Numbered from the stretch's first letter, positions 1 to 9,408 are shown. The stretch is DNA of 41,658 bases from AG41 sp035943095 (GCA_035943095.1 DASZCN010000002.1:1-41658); one strand, 5' to 3'. Notes: generated by a model from the letters alone, not told the origin. Numbers and translations: made by a program.

Positions 1-1269
1 GATGGCTCGGCCATCTTTTTCAACCCGGCCGGGCTCGCCGGGCTCAAGGGGTGGCACATCAGCGGCGGGGGAACGCTGATCAAGGCGCTGGGAAACTTCA
101 CGAGCGATGCGACGGGGGCGAAGACGGACCTCGACAACCCCTGGATCCCGGTGCCGAGCGTGTATGTCGCGTACGGGGCGTCGCCGAAACTGGGGGTGGG
201 CGTGGGATTGTTCGCCCCCTACGGACTCGAGACCCGTTGGCCCTTGAGCTTCGACGGCCGGTTTACGGGCTACGACAACATCATTCGTAACGTCTACATC
301 CAGCCCAGCCTGGCGTATCAGGTCACGCCGTGGCTCTCGCTCGGCGCTGGCCTGGACATCGTCAGCGGGCACGTGGAGTTGAACCAGCGGCTCGATCTCT
401 CTCAGCAGCTCATACCATTGGCCGGCCTGCCGCCAGGAACGACGTTCGCGCAGTTCGGCATCGCCCCGGGTACGGACTTCGCGAACGCGCATCTCGAGGC
501 GAGCCATACCAAGGTGGCGGGGGCCCACTTCGGCGCGATCGTCAAAGTGAACGAGCGCTTCTCGATCGGCGGGCGGTATCTGATGCACGCACAGATCGAT
601 TATGCAGGCACAGCGACGTTCACCCAGGTCCCCACGGGAGTGATCATTCCCACGACGGTTACCGTCGGAACCTTCACGATCCCGGCGGGGACACCGCTCG
701 ATGGCGTGCTGCAGAGTCTCGGGGTGTTTACGACCTTGCTCCCGAACCAAAACGTCACCACGACGATCACGAACCCAGAGCAGGTGGTCTTGGGAGTCGC
801 CTACAAACCGATGGCCGGCTGGACGCTGTACGGCGACTATCAGTTCACACGCTGGGGGAAGCGATTCGCCTCGCTGCCGATTAACTTCAGCAACCCGGCG
901 ACGCCTTCCCTGTTGCTCAACACCTACTACCAGAACACGAGCGACTTCCGGCTCGGCGCCGAGTGGGTGAAGAACTCGAAGCTCACGCTGCGCGGTGGAT
1001 ACCTCTACAACACCGCGGCGGCGCCTCCGGAGACCGTGACGCCGCTCCTTCCCGAAGGCGCGCGCAACGAGCTGACCGCGGGCGCCGGGGTCGCGCTCAC
1101 GCCGAAGTGGTCGGTCGATTTCGCGTACCAGTTCATCAAGCAGAACGATCGGCGGGGGAGAACTCGTGACGTGAGCGGAGCGACCGCGGACCAGCTGATC
1201 GCGCTCAACAACGGGTTGTATTCGTTCTCCGCCCACCTCGTCGGCTTGTCCCTGGCTTACACGTTCTGA
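1..1269 (+). CDS. FadL/OMPP1-type outer-membrane transport protein (5' end outside window)
   Basis: The frame is open from base 1, so the gene starts upstream; 422 codons are visible. The visible N-terminal part contains the NPAGLAGL stretch typical of the FadL/OMPP1/TodX family, whose mature N-terminus plugs a 14-strand beta-barrel that imports hydrophobic compounds such as fatty acids or aromatics. The rest alternates hydrophobic and polar residues as in beta-strands. It ends in SLAYTF, with the terminal phenylalanine used for outer-membrane barrel assembly. The signal peptide must lie before the window. A putative lipoprotein gene follows after 12 nt and a third envelope gene after that, so the three are probably co-transcribed. 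Family assignment is fairly sure; the substrate is unknown. Confidence 0.85.
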   Translation, partial: DGSAIFFNPAGLAGLKGWHISGGGTLIKALGNFTSDATGAKTDLDNPWIPVPSVYVAYGASPKLGVGVGLFAPYGLETRWPLSFDGRFTGYDNIIRNVYIQPSLAYQVTPWLSLGAGLDIVSGHVELNQRLDLSQQLIPLAGLPPGTTFAQFGIAPGTDFANAHLEASHTKVAGAHFGAIVKVNERFSIGGRYLMHAQIDYAGTATFTQVPTGVIIPTTVTVGTFTIPAGTPLDGVLQSLGVFTTLLPNQNVTTTITNPEQVVLGVAYKPMAGWTLYGDYQFTRWGKRFASLPINFSNPATPSLLLNTYYQNTSDFRLGAEWVKNSKLTLRGGYLYNTAAAPPETVTPLLPEGARNELTAGAGVALTPKWSVDFAYQFIKQNDRRGRTRDVSGATADQLIALNNGLYSFSAHLVGLSLAYTF

Positions 1270-1281
1270 CGGAGCCTGACC

Positions 1282-2511
1282 GTGACATCACGCCATGTCC
1301 TCTGGGTTTGCCTGGGCCTGACGCTGCTCGCCGCTGCTTGCGAGAACGACGACCTGTTCACACCGACGCCGCCCCAGTACGCGGGCGGCGCGATGTTCGC
1401 GCGCTACGTCTCCTTCGGGAACAGTATCACCGCGGGAATACAGTCAGCCGGCTTGAGCGATTCAACACAGCGACTCGCGTATCCCGTGCTGCTCGCGCGG
1501 GCGATGGGCACGCCGTTCAACTACCCGAGCCTCAACAATCCCGGCTGCCCCCCGCCGATCACGAACATCTTCACGAATCCGCCGACGCGCCTCCTCGGGC
1601 TTCCCGACACGTTCTGCGCGTTGCGGAGCGCCAATGTGCCGGCGTTACTCAACAACGTGGCCTTCCCCGGCGCGGAAGTGCTCGAGCTGCTGAACACGAA
1701 CTACAGCCCGCCCCAACCGCCCGGCTCTGCCACGGACGCCTATAAGCTGTTCTTGCTCGGCGGTCGCACCGAGCTGCAGCGAGCACGTGAAGTCCTCCCC
1801 ACGTTCGTCACCGTGTGGGTCGGAAACAATGACGTGCTCGGCGCCATCCTCGACACCGGGGACGCGGGGCAGGCTGCCGACATCACGCTTCCGGCCACGT
1901 TCACTACGCGCTACAACGCCCTGATGGACAGTCTCGATTCGTTTGGAAGCATCCAGGGCGGGGCGCTCATCGGCGCCGTTCAGGTAACGGGAGCGCCGTA
2001 CGTCTCGCAGGGGCGCGCGTACTTCGCTGCACAGGCAGTGATCCCGACGATGACGGTCTTGCCAAACTGCCTCGCCTTCCAGCAGCTCACCGCGACCGAC
2101 ACGGCGTTCGTCGAGGTGCCGTTCCACTACGGCGCCCCGATCGTGGCGAAAGCTGCAGCGGGGGTTCCCGATACGCTCGACTGTTCCAACTACCACGTGA
2201 TTTCGGTGGCCGAAGCAGTCAACATGATCACGACGGTGGCCCAATACAACGCGGCCATCCAGGCGGCCGCCACGGCGCGGAACTGGTTGTTCGTCGATCC
2301 CAACCCGTTGCTCCAGACCCTGGCCGCCAGCGGTGCGATACGACCCTTCCCCGCCTTTCCCCCCGACCCCAACGCGAGCGCGGCGCCGTTCGGGACGGCA
2401 ATCAGCCGGGACGGCGTTCATCCGAGCACGTCGACCCAGAAGCTCGTCGCGCAATCGCTGCAGCAGGCGATCAACGCCTTCTATCACTCCGCGATTCCGG
2501 CGATCCCCTGA
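1282..2511 (+). CDS. SGNH/GDSL-family hydrolase-like lipoprotein
   Basis: 409 aa with a GTG start preceded by GGAG at 8 nt. The N-terminus is a lipoprotein signal: a hydrophobic stretch, then LLAAAC with the lipidated Cys near residue 20. Three SGNH/GDSL blocks are visible. Block I is SFGNSITAG near residue 44, carrying the nucleophilic Ser. Block III is WVGNNDVLGA near residue 180. Block V is DGVHPS near residue 375, with the catalytic Asp and His. Such enzymes hydrolyse esters of lipids or carbohydrates; this one would be anchored in the envelope. Note that the Ser sits in G-N-S rather than G-D-S. Its place directly after a FadL-type porin hints at lipid or ester uptake and processing, which is inference only. 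Confidence 0.82.
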   Translation: MTSRHVLWVCLGLTLLAAACENDDLFTPTPPQYAGGAMFARYVSFGNSITAGIQSAGLSDSTQRLAYPVLLARAMGTPFNYPSLNNPGCPPPITNIFTNPPTRLLGLPDTFCALRSANVPALLNNVAFPGAEVLELLNTNYSPPQPPGSATDAYKLFLLGGRTELQRAREVLPTFVTVWVGNNDVLGAILDTGDAGQAADITLPATFTTRYNALMDSLDSFGSIQGGALIGAVQVTGAPYVSQGRAYFAAQAVIPTMTVLPNCLAFQQLTATDTAFVEVPFHYGAPIVAKAAAGVPDTLDCSNYHVISVAEAVNMITTVAQYNAAIQAAATARNWLFVDPNPLLQTLAASGAIRPFPAFPPDPNASAAPFGTAISRDGVHPSTSTQKLVAQSLQQAINAFYHSAIPAIP

Positions 2512-2579
2512 GGCGAACCTCGCCCGTGGTGGGGGGTAGCGAACACGGCATCCGTCTTCCAGCGGGTGCCGTTTCGCTA

Positions 2580-4070
2580 ATGCGACCCTGTGCCCTCCTG
2601 ATCCTGCTCTCGGGCCCCGCTCTGATGCTGGGGAGAACGCTTGCCGCCCAGGCGGTCGAGCGCAGCGACGCGCCCGAGCGCGGCGTGCTCCGGGTGACGT
2701 TCGATCCCCGCGTCATGACCTGGAACGACGAGTTCACCCCCACGGGCCGCAAGCGGCTCGGTGCGGGGCTCACGGGCGACACGGTCGGCGGTCGCTACAT
2801 CCCCGCGGTTGCCCATATGGAGCAGAATGTCCGGGTCGCGAGCGGGCTCACCGGGTTCCTGGCGAGCCTGGGTCAGGGTCTCTTGAGCGTCCGCCAGGAG
2901 CGCCGCGAGTACCCTTTCAAGGCCGAGCTGGGCCTCACGAATCGTCTCTCGGTGAGCCTCATGGTGCCGATCGTGCGCGTCGCGACTCGCACGTCGTTTC
3001 AACTGTCGACCAACGGGGCCAATCTTGGACTGAACCCGCGGCTCCTCACCGGGGCCAGCGCGAACGCCGTGTTTCTGGCCCAATTCGACACGGCGCTCGC
3101 GCACTGCGCGTCGAGTCCGTCGTGCGCGGCTCAGAGCAGTGCCGGACAGTGGAGCGCGATTCGTGACGCGCTCCGGGCCGTGGCAACCGCTCCCTTCATG
3201 CCGCTCGACAGCTCGGCGGCCGGTAAGGCCATCGACAGCACCGTCGTACGCATTCAACGGGCGCTCGACTCGCTCGGCGTGACCAGCTTCGATTCGGCGT
3301 TCACGCTCCCCTCCGACGGCCTGACCGGGACTCACGTCGAGCAGGCCATCCTCGACAACACCGGCATTGGCTTCGGGTACGCCGGCCTGCCGTTCCGAAG
3401 CAGTTTTCGATACGGCTTGGGGGACGTTGAGCTCGCCGCCAAGTATCGTTTCGCTAAGGGCGCGCATTACGCCGCAGCCGCGCAGGCGCTCGCACGGCTG
3501 CCCACCGGAGCCCGCGACTCGGCCGACGACCTGCTGCGGCAGTCGATCGGGGATCACCAGTTGGACTTGGAAGGGCAACTGACGCAGGAGCTTGTGGCCG
3601 GCCCCCTATGGCTCAACGTGGCGGTTCGCGCGGGAGTGCAACGCCCAGGAACGCGGATCCAACGGGTGGCGCCGATCGACGCCCTGCTGGTGCCGGCGAG
3701 CGCGACGGCAAACCTGCGGTGGGATCCAGGGGATTATCTCGCAGTCGATGTCGCGCCGCTCGTCAACTTCTCCCACGAGTTCGCGGCGGGCTTCACGGCC
3801 GGGTATTTCTCCAAAGCCCGCGACCATTATGCCTATCAGTCGGCTCAGGATTCCGTCGACCTCGCGACGCGCACGGGCTTTCCGACGGCGGCGAGCGTGT
3901 TGGATGCCGGCACGTCGCAACGTTGGGTGCGGCTCGGGTTTGCGGTGACTTACCACGCCCCGACCGTCGAGGGCGGCTTTTCGATCGAGCAAACCGTCAG
4001 CGGCGCGGGGATCGTCCCTGCGGCGACGGTATATCGGATCGTGTTTCGGACGTCGCGGAAGCTTTTCTGA
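2580..4070 (+). CDS. Unrecognised secreted, probably outer-membrane beta-barrel protein
   Basis: I do not recognise a named family. The frame is open from a GTG at 2526, but the ATG at 2580 is preferred because it begins directly with a clean signal peptide (MRPCALLILLSGPALML..., Ala-rich cleavage site near LAAQA). From there the protein is 496 aa. Alternating hydrophobic strands, Gly-rich turns and a C-terminal Phe (RTSRKLF) suggest an outer-membrane barrel. A Ser/Ala-rich middle part with four closely spaced Cys lies around residues 175-190. It is third in the plus-strand group after the FadL-like and lipoprotein genes. Its 3' end overlaps the convergent recN gene by 74 nt, which is unusual and limits any terminator between them. 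Confidence 0.65.
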   Translation: MRPCALLILLSGPALMLGRTLAAQAVERSDAPERGVLRVTFDPRVMTWNDEFTPTGRKRLGAGLTGDTVGGRYIPAVAHMEQNVRVASGLTGFLASLGQGLLSVRQERREYPFKAELGLTNRLSVSLMVPIVRVATRTSFQLSTNGANLGLNPRLLTGASANAVFLAQFDTALAHCASSPSCAAQSSAGQWSAIRDALRAVATAPFMPLDSSAAGKAIDSTVVRIQRALDSLGVTSFDSAFTLPSDGLTGTHVEQAILDNTGIGFGYAGLPFRSSFRYGLGDVELAAKYRFAKGAHYAAAAQALARLPTGARDSADDLLRQSIGDHQLDLEGQLTQELVAGPLWLNVAVRAGVQRPGTRIQRVAPIDALLVPASATANLRWDPGDYLAVDVAPLVNFSHEFAAGFTAGYFSKARDHYAYQSAQDSVDLATRTGFPTAASVLDAGTSQRWVRLGFAVTYHAPTVEGGFSIEQTVSGAGIVPAATVYRIVFRTSRKLF

Positions 4071-5712
4071 CCAGCTCAGCGGCGTGGCCCAGCGCCGACT
4101 GCATGTCGGGGTCTCCGAGCATGCGGGCCAGCTCACGCGTCCGCTCTTCCCCGCCCACGACGCGCACGTCGCTCGTCGCAATTCCACCACGCGCTCCCTT
4201 CGCCACGACCAGGTGATGGTGTGCACATGCGGCGATCTGGGGCAGGTGCGTGATGACGAGAACCTGCCGGTCCGGACGACCCCGGGCGATCGTGGCAAGG
4301 GCGTCGCCCACATGACCGGCGACTTCGCCGCCGATCCCCTGATCGACCTCGTCGAATACGAGCGCGGGCACAGCGTCGTGCTCGGCCAGTACGACTTTGA
4401 GCGCGAGCATCAACCGAGATAGCTCGCCGCCGGACGCGACCTTCGCGAGCGGGCGGGCGTCGAGGCCGACATTCAGCTGCACTTCGAAGAGGATGTCCTC
4501 TGCGCCCTGGGAGCGGGGAGCGGGGAGCGGTACCGTCCGTGCTGAGAACCGACCACCCTCCATTCCCAACGCCGGCAGCAGCTCATTTACTGCGGCTGCA
4601 AGGTGAGCCGCGCCCCGCGTCCGCTTGGCCGTGAGCGCGGCGCACGCGCCGGCGAAATCGCTGCCGGCGCGCTCGCGTTGCTCAGCGATGTTGCGGAGAT
4701 CGAGATCGGCCGTGTCGAGGAGCTCCAGCTCCCGGGCCGAGCGGTCGCGCGTCGCGAGCACATCGGGGAGCGTCGGACCGTACTTCTGAGTGAGGCGGAA
4801 GAACACGTCGCGCCGCTGCTCGACGGCCGCGAGGCGGGCCGGGTCGTGCTCAATACGCGCGGCATAGTCCCGCGCCGCCTGCCTCAGCTCCTCGAGGTTG
4901 GCAAACGCCCCGTCGAAGAGCTCCTGCCACTTCGTCGTCGAAGAGTCGAGTCGCGTCAGCCCCGCGAACAGCTTGGCCGCCCGGGCGAGGCCGGAGGTGT
5001 CGAGCGCGTCGCCCAGGTCTCGCGACAGGCGACCCAGCTCGTCCGCGTGCCCCAGGCGCTGGGCCTCCAGCTCGAGGGCCTCTCCCTCCCCGGCCTGCGG
5101 CGCGGCGCGCTCGATCTCATTCACCACGTGGCGTAGGTAATCGGCCTTGCGACGGACCTCCTCGCGCTTCGCGATGAGCTCCGCCTCGCGACGCTCGAGC
5201 GCATGGAGCCGATCGTACGCGTCGCGCACGGCGGTACGCTCCACGACGGCGTCCGCGTAGGCATCGAGGATGTCGCGCTGGGCATCGGCCCGCAGGAGGG
5301 ACTGCGTCTCGTGCTGACCATGGAGATCGACGAGGAGGGCTCCGAGCTGGGCGAGCACGCCGATCGTCGTCGGACTCCCGTTCACCCAGGCGCGGGATCT
5401 CCCCTCGCGGGTGACCTCACGCTTCAAGACGAGTCTGCCGTCCTCTAGTTCAACGCCCAGGTCTGTGAAGGTTGGTGGAGGTCGGCGGAAGTTGGTGGAG
5501 GTAAAGTCAAAAGCCCCCTCGATTATGGTCTTCTGGGCACCCGGGCGGACGACGTCGGACGAGGCGCGCTCGCCGAGCAACAGGGCGAGCGCGTCTACCA
5601 ACATCGACTTGCCGGCGCCGGTCTCCCCGGTGAGGACGTTGAGACCAGAAGTGAGGGGGAGCGTGACGTCGGCGATCACGGCCAGGTCGCGGACGCGCAG
5701 CTCCGTGAGCAC
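3997..5712 (-). CDS. recN: DNA repair protein RecN
   Basis: 571 aa, GTG start at 5712 overlapping the nadK stop by one base (TAGTG). RecN is an SMC-like ATPase acting in double-strand-break repair. The Walker A motif GETGAGKS lies at residues 29-36. A long central coiled coil follows, then the ABC signature ASGGELSR, Walker B with LVFDEVDQGIGG, and the His-switch region VITHLPQIAACAHHH. Length is normal for the family (about 550-570). The conserved C-terminal helix ends roughly 20 residues before the stop, and that unconserved tail is what overlaps the convergent gene. Two low-complexity DNA words sit in the gene: one at 4509-4538 (residues about 392-401) and a CTCCACC-type one at 5470-5502 (residues about 71-81). 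An open frame continues upstream into nadK in another phase but is not RecN. Confidence 0.96.
   Translation of the reverse strand: MLTELRVRDLAVIADVTLPLTSGLNVLTGETGAGKSMLVDALALLLGERASSDVVRPGAQKTIIEGAFDFTSTNFRRPPPTFTDLGVELEDGRLVLKREVTREGRSRAWVNGSPTTIGVLAQLGALLVDLHGQHETQSLLRADAQRDILDAYADAVVERTAVRDAYDRLHALERREAELIAKREEVRRKADYLRHVVNEIERAAPQAGEGEALELEAQRLGHADELGRLSRDLGDALDTSGLARAAKLFAGLTRLDSSTTKWQELFDGAFANLEELRQAARDYAARIEHDPARLAAVEQRRDVFFRLTQKYGPTLPDVLATRDRSARELELLDTADLDLRNIAEQRERAGSDFAGACAALTAKRTRGAAHLAAAVNELLPALGMEGGRFSARTVPLPAPRSQGAEDILFEVQLNVGLDARPLAKVASGGELSRLMLALKVVLAEHDAVPALVFDEVDQGIGGEVAGHVGDALATIARGRPDRQVLVITHLPQIAACAHHHLVVAKGARGGIATSDVRVVGGEERTRELARMLGDPDMQSALGHAAELVRKASATSETRSDIPSPQGRSPRR
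4509..4538 (+). repeat. Family A 30-nt word, copy in recN
   Basis: Three GGGAGCG-type heptads followed by GTACCGTCC. It is read on the minus strand as VPLPAPRS in a loop before the ABC signature region. The same word, with few changes, is present in pta, dnaG (twice), ksgA and the asparaginase gene. Confidence 0.85.
5470..5502 (+). repeat. GGTTGGTGGAGGT-type internal direct repeat in recN
   Basis: Two copies of a GTTGGTGGAGGT unit are separated by CGGCGGAA. On the coding strand this reads as CTCCACC-rich DNA encoding a Thr/Pro/Arg-rich loop (FRRPPPTF). Related CTCCACC-rich DNA occurs at 19164-19199 in the MBL-fold gene. The resemblance between the two is looser than for family A. Confidence 0.55.
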
Positions 5713-6590
5713 TAGCGTCGCTCGCGGTCGGAGAGGTCGCCCCAATTCAGCTTCTTGCGCATCCGCGCGAAGAAGCCCTCGGGCCCGAGCCGCACCAGCA
5801 GGACGGGCCGCGCGGCGCGCTTCACGATCAGCCGCTCGCCGGCCCGCATGGTGGTTCCGACCTGGCCGTCGAACGAGACGAGGATTTCCTCGGTCGATGG
5901 CGAAATCGGCTCGACCGTCACGGCCGCATCCGACGGGAGGACGAGCGGGCGCACCGCGAGGGTGTGGGGGCAGATGGCCGCGACCACGATGGCGTCGACG
6001 CTCGGGACGACGATCGGCCCCCCCGCGGAGAGGGCGTAAGCGGTCGACCCGGTGGGGGTCGCAATCACAATGCCGTCGGCCGAATACTGACCGACTTCGT
6101 CGCCATCCACGGAAACGCGCAGCCGGATCACGCGCGCCACGCCGCCCTTGTGGACGACGGCGTCGTTCAGCACCACCGGCTCGGCACGGCTCTTTCCCTC
6201 CTTGTCCTCGATGAAGGGGGCGAGGGCGAGGCGCGCCTCGGTCGCATAGGCTCGCCGCACCAGGGCATCGAGCGCCCAGTCGAGGGTCTGGGACGTGGCG
6301 GTGGTGAGGAAGCCCACCCGGCCGAGGTTGACGCCGAGGATCGGCGTGGGCCCGGGAGCGGCGTCGAGCGTGCGCGCGCCGCGCAGCAAGGTCCCGTCGC
6401 CGCCAAGGGTGACCAGGCAGTCGAGCCCGGTCGCCCGGCTCAGGGGGGGCGGGACGGGGTCCGGCCAGAGCGGGCCGATCTGTTCCTCGGTGAACAGGAA
6501 CACGCCCAGGCGCGGCGCCACCTGCGCCAGGTGCGCGAGGATGGTCTTGAGATGGCGATAGCTCGGGTTGCCGACGACCCCGACGTTCAT
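5712..6590 (-). CDS. nadK: NAD kinase
   Basis: 292 aa, family-typical length. It phosphorylates NAD to NADP in the cytosol. The GGDGT signature is at residues 63-67, an LND motif is at about 141-143, and the NAD-binding ADGIVIATPTGSTAY block is at 171-185, all as in the PpnK family. The ATG overlaps the dxs stop as ATGA, and its own stop overlaps the recN GTG, so nadK is translationally coupled on both sides. The ispA-dxs-nadK-recN order is a plausible isoprenoid/NADP(H) supply unit, since the later non-mevalonate steps need NADPH. Confidence 0.96.
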   Translation of the reverse strand: MNVGVVGNPSYRHLKTILAHLAQVAPRLGVFLFTEEQIGPLWPDPVPPPLSRATGLDCLVTLGGDGTLLRGARTLDAAPGPTPILGVNLGRVGFLTTATSQTLDWALDALVRRAYATEARLALAPFIEDKEGKSRAEPVVLNDAVVHKGGVARVIRLRVSVDGDEVGQYSADGIVIATPTGSTAYALSAGGPIVVPSVDAIVVAAICPHTLAVRPLVLPSDAAVTVEPISPSTEEILVSFDGQVGTTMRAGERLIVKRAARPVLLVRLGPEGFFARMRKKLNWGDLSDRERR

Positions 6591-8512
6591 GAGTGGGTGA
6601 GCGATTCCTCGGCGGCCAACGCCCGCACCCGCGCCGCGATCCCTGGGCCGTTGAGGCCGACGAGGGCGAGCTGCTCCGACCGTGGCGCGTGCTCATAGGT
6701 CCCGTCGGGGACGCCGAGGGGCACGACCCGCGACTCGGACGCGACATTTTCCACGAGGCCGGCGAGGTACGCTCCGAATCCGTTAGTCACCGTGCCATCT
6801 TCCACGCTGACAAGCAAGCGGTGCGTCTGGAGCAACACGTCGAGCGTCTCCCGATCCACGGGCTTCAGGAAGCGGCAGTTCACGACACTGACATCGAGTC
6901 CCTCGCGGGTGAGCTCCTCCGCCGCCGCGAGCGCTGGCTGGCACATGGTCCCGACCGCGAGCAATGCGCACTCCCGCCCTTTGCGCAGGACCTCCCAAGT
7001 GCCGTAGCGGATCGGTGCCACCTCGGCGGCATGGGGAGGCTCGCCGGGCGCCTTGTCCCGCGGGTAGCGGAGCGAGAACGGCCCGCTGGTGTGCTCGAGC
7101 GCGCACCGGAGCAGCCCGATCAGCTCGGCGCCGTCCTTCGGGGCGGTCACGGTCATGTGGGGCACGGCGAGCAGGTAGGCGATGTCGTACAACCCCATGT
7201 GCGTCTGGCCGTCCTCCCCCACCATGCCGGCGCGGTCGAGACAGAAGATCACGGGGAGCTGTTGGATCGCGACGTCGTGGATGATGCTGTCGTACGCGCG
7301 CTGCAGGAACGTCGAGTAGATCGCGACCACCGGCCGGATGCCCTGGGTCGCGAGCCCAGCGGCGAAGGTGGTCGCGTGCGCCTCGGCGATACCGACGTCG
7401 AAGAAGCGTTCCGGCCACTTCTTCTGGAAGGCGCTCGTCCCGGTTCCCGACGGCATGGCGGCGGTGATGGCCACGAGTTTGGGATACTCGCCCGCGAGCT
7501 CCGTGAGCGCCTCGCCGAACACCTTGGTCCATTGGGGCGGGCCCGCCTTGACCGGCCGGAGCTCACCGGTCACGGGATCGTACGGGGCACGTGCGTGATA
7601 TTTCTCCGTGTCCGGCTCGGGAAGCGGGAAGCCTTTCCCCTTCTCGGTGATCAGGTGCACGACGCGCGGACCCTTGAGGGTCTTCACGAGCTCGAAGGTC
7701 TGCACCAGCTGCGTGACGTTGTGCCCGTCGATCGGGCCGAAGTACCGGAAGCCAAGCTCCTCGAACAGCATTCCGGGCGACCAGAGGTTCTTGATGCTCT
7801 CCTCGAGGGTCTTGGCGAAGTCCACGAGCTTCTGACCGCCGACCAGATGCGAGACCGATTCGATCAGCCCCTTCACGCGCTCGCGGACCCGAACCGTGAT
7901 GGGACTGGCGATGATCGAGCCGAGATAGCGATTGATGGCGCCGACGTTCGGGGCGATGGACATGCCGTTGTCGTTCAGCACCATGATGATGTCGCGGCCG
8001 GAATGCCCCGCGTTGTTCATCGCTTCGTAGGGGAGCCCGCAGGTGAGGGCGCCGTCCCCGACGACGGCGACGACCTTGTACTGATCACCCAAGAGGTCAC
8101 GCGCCATGGCGATGCCGAGTGCCGCGGAGAGCCCGGTGCCGGCATGCCCCGCCCCGAACTGGTCGTGCGGGCTCTCGCTCCGCCGCAGGAATCCAGAGAG
8201 CCCGCCGGCCTGGCGCAGGGTGGGCAGCCGGTCGTTGCGCCCGGTGAGGATCTTCCAGGGGTAGCCCTGGTGTCCGACGTCCCAGACGATCTTGTCGCGG
8301 GGCGAGTCGAAGCAGTACGCCAGCGCCACGGTGAGCTCGACCACGCCGAGTCCCGCGCCGATGTGGCCACCGGTGCGGGAGACGACGTCGATCAAGCGCT
8401 CACGCACTTCGTCCGCCAGCGGCTGGAGCTGCTCGCGGGCGAGCCGTTTAACGTCCTCGGGCCCGTGTACGAGCTCGAGGAGCGCTTTGCTAGTTGGGCC
8501 TCGTGACGACAT
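6587..8512 (-). CDS. dxs: 1-deoxy-D-xylulose-5-phosphate synthase
   Basis: 641 aa, usual length. It condenses pyruvate and glyceraldehyde-3-phosphate with thiamine diphosphate, the first step of the MEP isoprenoid pathway. Visible features are the N-terminal SRTGGHIGAGLGVVEL block, the TPP motif starting GDGALTCG at about 152 and ending near NN at 166-167, and the transketolase-like pyrimidine domain with RAGMVGEDGQTHMG. The ATG start lies inside the 3' end of ispA (23-nt overlap), consistent with coupling of two enzymes of the same pathway. The 3' end overlaps nadK by 4 nt. Confidence 0.97.
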   Translation of the reverse strand: MSSRGPTSKALLELVHGPEDVKRLAREQLQPLADEVRERLIDVVSRTGGHIGAGLGVVELTVALAYCFDSPRDKIVWDVGHQGYPWKILTGRNDRLPTLRQAGGLSGFLRRSESPHDQFGAGHAGTGLSAALGIAMARDLLGDQYKVVAVVGDGALTCGLPYEAMNNAGHSGRDIIMVLNDNGMSIAPNVGAINRYLGSIIASPITVRVRERVKGLIESVSHLVGGQKLVDFAKTLEESIKNLWSPGMLFEELGFRYFGPIDGHNVTQLVQTFELVKTLKGPRVVHLITEKGKGFPLPEPDTEKYHARAPYDPVTGELRPVKAGPPQWTKVFGEALTELAGEYPKLVAITAAMPSGTGTSAFQKKWPERFFDVGIAEAHATTFAAGLATQGIRPVVAIYSTFLQRAYDSIIHDVAIQQLPVIFCLDRAGMVGEDGQTHMGLYDIAYLLAVPHMTVTAPKDGAELIGLLRCALEHTSGPFSLRYPRDKAPGEPPHAAEVAPIRYGTWEVLRKGRECALLAVGTMCQPALAAAEELTREGLDVSVVNCRFLKPVDRETLDVLLQTHRLLVSVEDGTVTNGFGAYLAGLVENVASESRVVPLGVPDGTYEHAPRSEQLALVGLNGPGIAARVRALAAEESLTHS

Positions 8513-9398
8513 AGTCCGCCAGGTCGGTGAGCGTAGGAGAAGCTAACCCCGCCTGCCGCAACCGGTCTACCGCCCGCGCCGCCAGTCGCTCTGCCTCTGC
8601 CCGGGCGGCGCCCACACCCAGCAGGGTCACGAAGGTCGATTTGGCGAGCGCCGCATCCTTCCCGGCGGTCTTGCCGAGCTGATCGGACGTTGCCGTCGCG
8701 TCGAGCACATCGTCATAGATCTGGAAGGCGAGGCCGACGTCGGCCCCGTAGCCGCGCAGCGCCTCACATGGCCCCTCTGGTGCACCGGTTGCGAGGCCGC
8801 CGATGACGCACGCCGCGGCGATCAACGCGCCCGTCTTGCGACGATGGACGTCCTCGAGCTCGCGCGCCGGCAGACCTCCCCCGCGCCCCTCTGCCTCGAG
8901 ATCCAGGGCTTGGCCGCCGATCATGCCTCCCGCTCCCGCGGCGCGAAACAGCTCGAGCGCGACCGCCCGCCGGCGCTCGGCCTCGAGGCGCAGGGCCGTC
9001 ATGCCAGCCGCAAGGACGCGAGCGCCCAACGCCACCATGTGGTAGCCCGCGACGGTGGCGGTCGCCACGTCGAACGCGCGGTGCGTCGTGGGGCGCCCAC
9101 GGCGAAGGTCGTCGTTATCCATGCACGGGAGATCGTCGTGCACCAGTGAGTACGCGTGCACCACCTCGACCGCCGCGGCGAGCTCGGCCATGCCAGACGC
9201 GCCCTCTTCGCCGACGCCTCCGACCGCCTCGGCGGAAGCGAAGACGAGCGTCGGTCGCAGGCGCTTGCCGGTCGAGAGCAGGCTGTAGCGGATGGCCGCG
9301 GGCAGGGGCGCCGGCCACCACTCGTCGGCGCGCGCGCCCCACGCTTCGAGAGCGACATCGACCCGGGCCCGGGCGTCCGCGAGGTAGGCCTCGAGGGG
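8490..9398 (-). CDS. ispA: Polyprenyl (farnesyl/geranylgeranyl) diphosphate synthase; start codon not identifiable
   Basis: Trans-isoprenyl diphosphate synthase. The first Asp-rich motif is DDLPCMD and the second is YDDVLD. The first in-frame ATG is at 9191, but translation upstream gives RYSLLSTGKRLRPTL, the conserved substrate-binding region, so the true protein starts about 60-70 residues earlier. The frame is open back to a stop at 9486-9488, yet contains no ATG, GTG or TTG upstream of 9191. A run of nine C (coding strand, 9393-9404 region) lies just after the xseB stop. Either a non-canonical start is used, or the C-run length or a nearby base differs from the real sequence. The end coordinate 9398 is therefore approximate. 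The product would feed quinone and other prenyl synthesis from Dxs-derived IPP. Confidence 0.9.
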   Translation of the reverse strand, partial: PLEAYLADARARVDVALEAWGARADEWWPAPLPAAIRYSLLSTGKRLRPTLVFASAEAVGGVGEEGASGMAELAAAVEVVHAYSLVHDDLPCMDNDDLRRGRPTTHRAFDVATATVAGYHMVALGARVLAAGMTALRLEAERRRAVALELFRAAGAGGMIGGQALDLEAEGRGGGLPARELEDVHRRKTGALIAAACVIGGLATGAPEGPCEALRGYGADVGLAFQIYDDVLDATATSDQLGKTAGKDAALAKSTFVTLLGVGAARAEAERLAARAVDRLRQAGLASPTLTDLADYVVTRPN

Positions 9399-9408
9399 GG
9401 GGGCGCGT

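Noticed and set aside
5713..6747. Long open frame joined upstream of recN
   Set aside because: It is an out-of-frame reading of nadK with typical GC-rich shadow composition; RecN homology begins exactly at 5712.
6593..8506. 637-codon plus-strand open frame opposite dxs
   Set aside because: It is antisense to a clearly conserved dxs gene, and its composition (Arg/Gly/His-rich) is that of a shadow frame in high-GC DNA.
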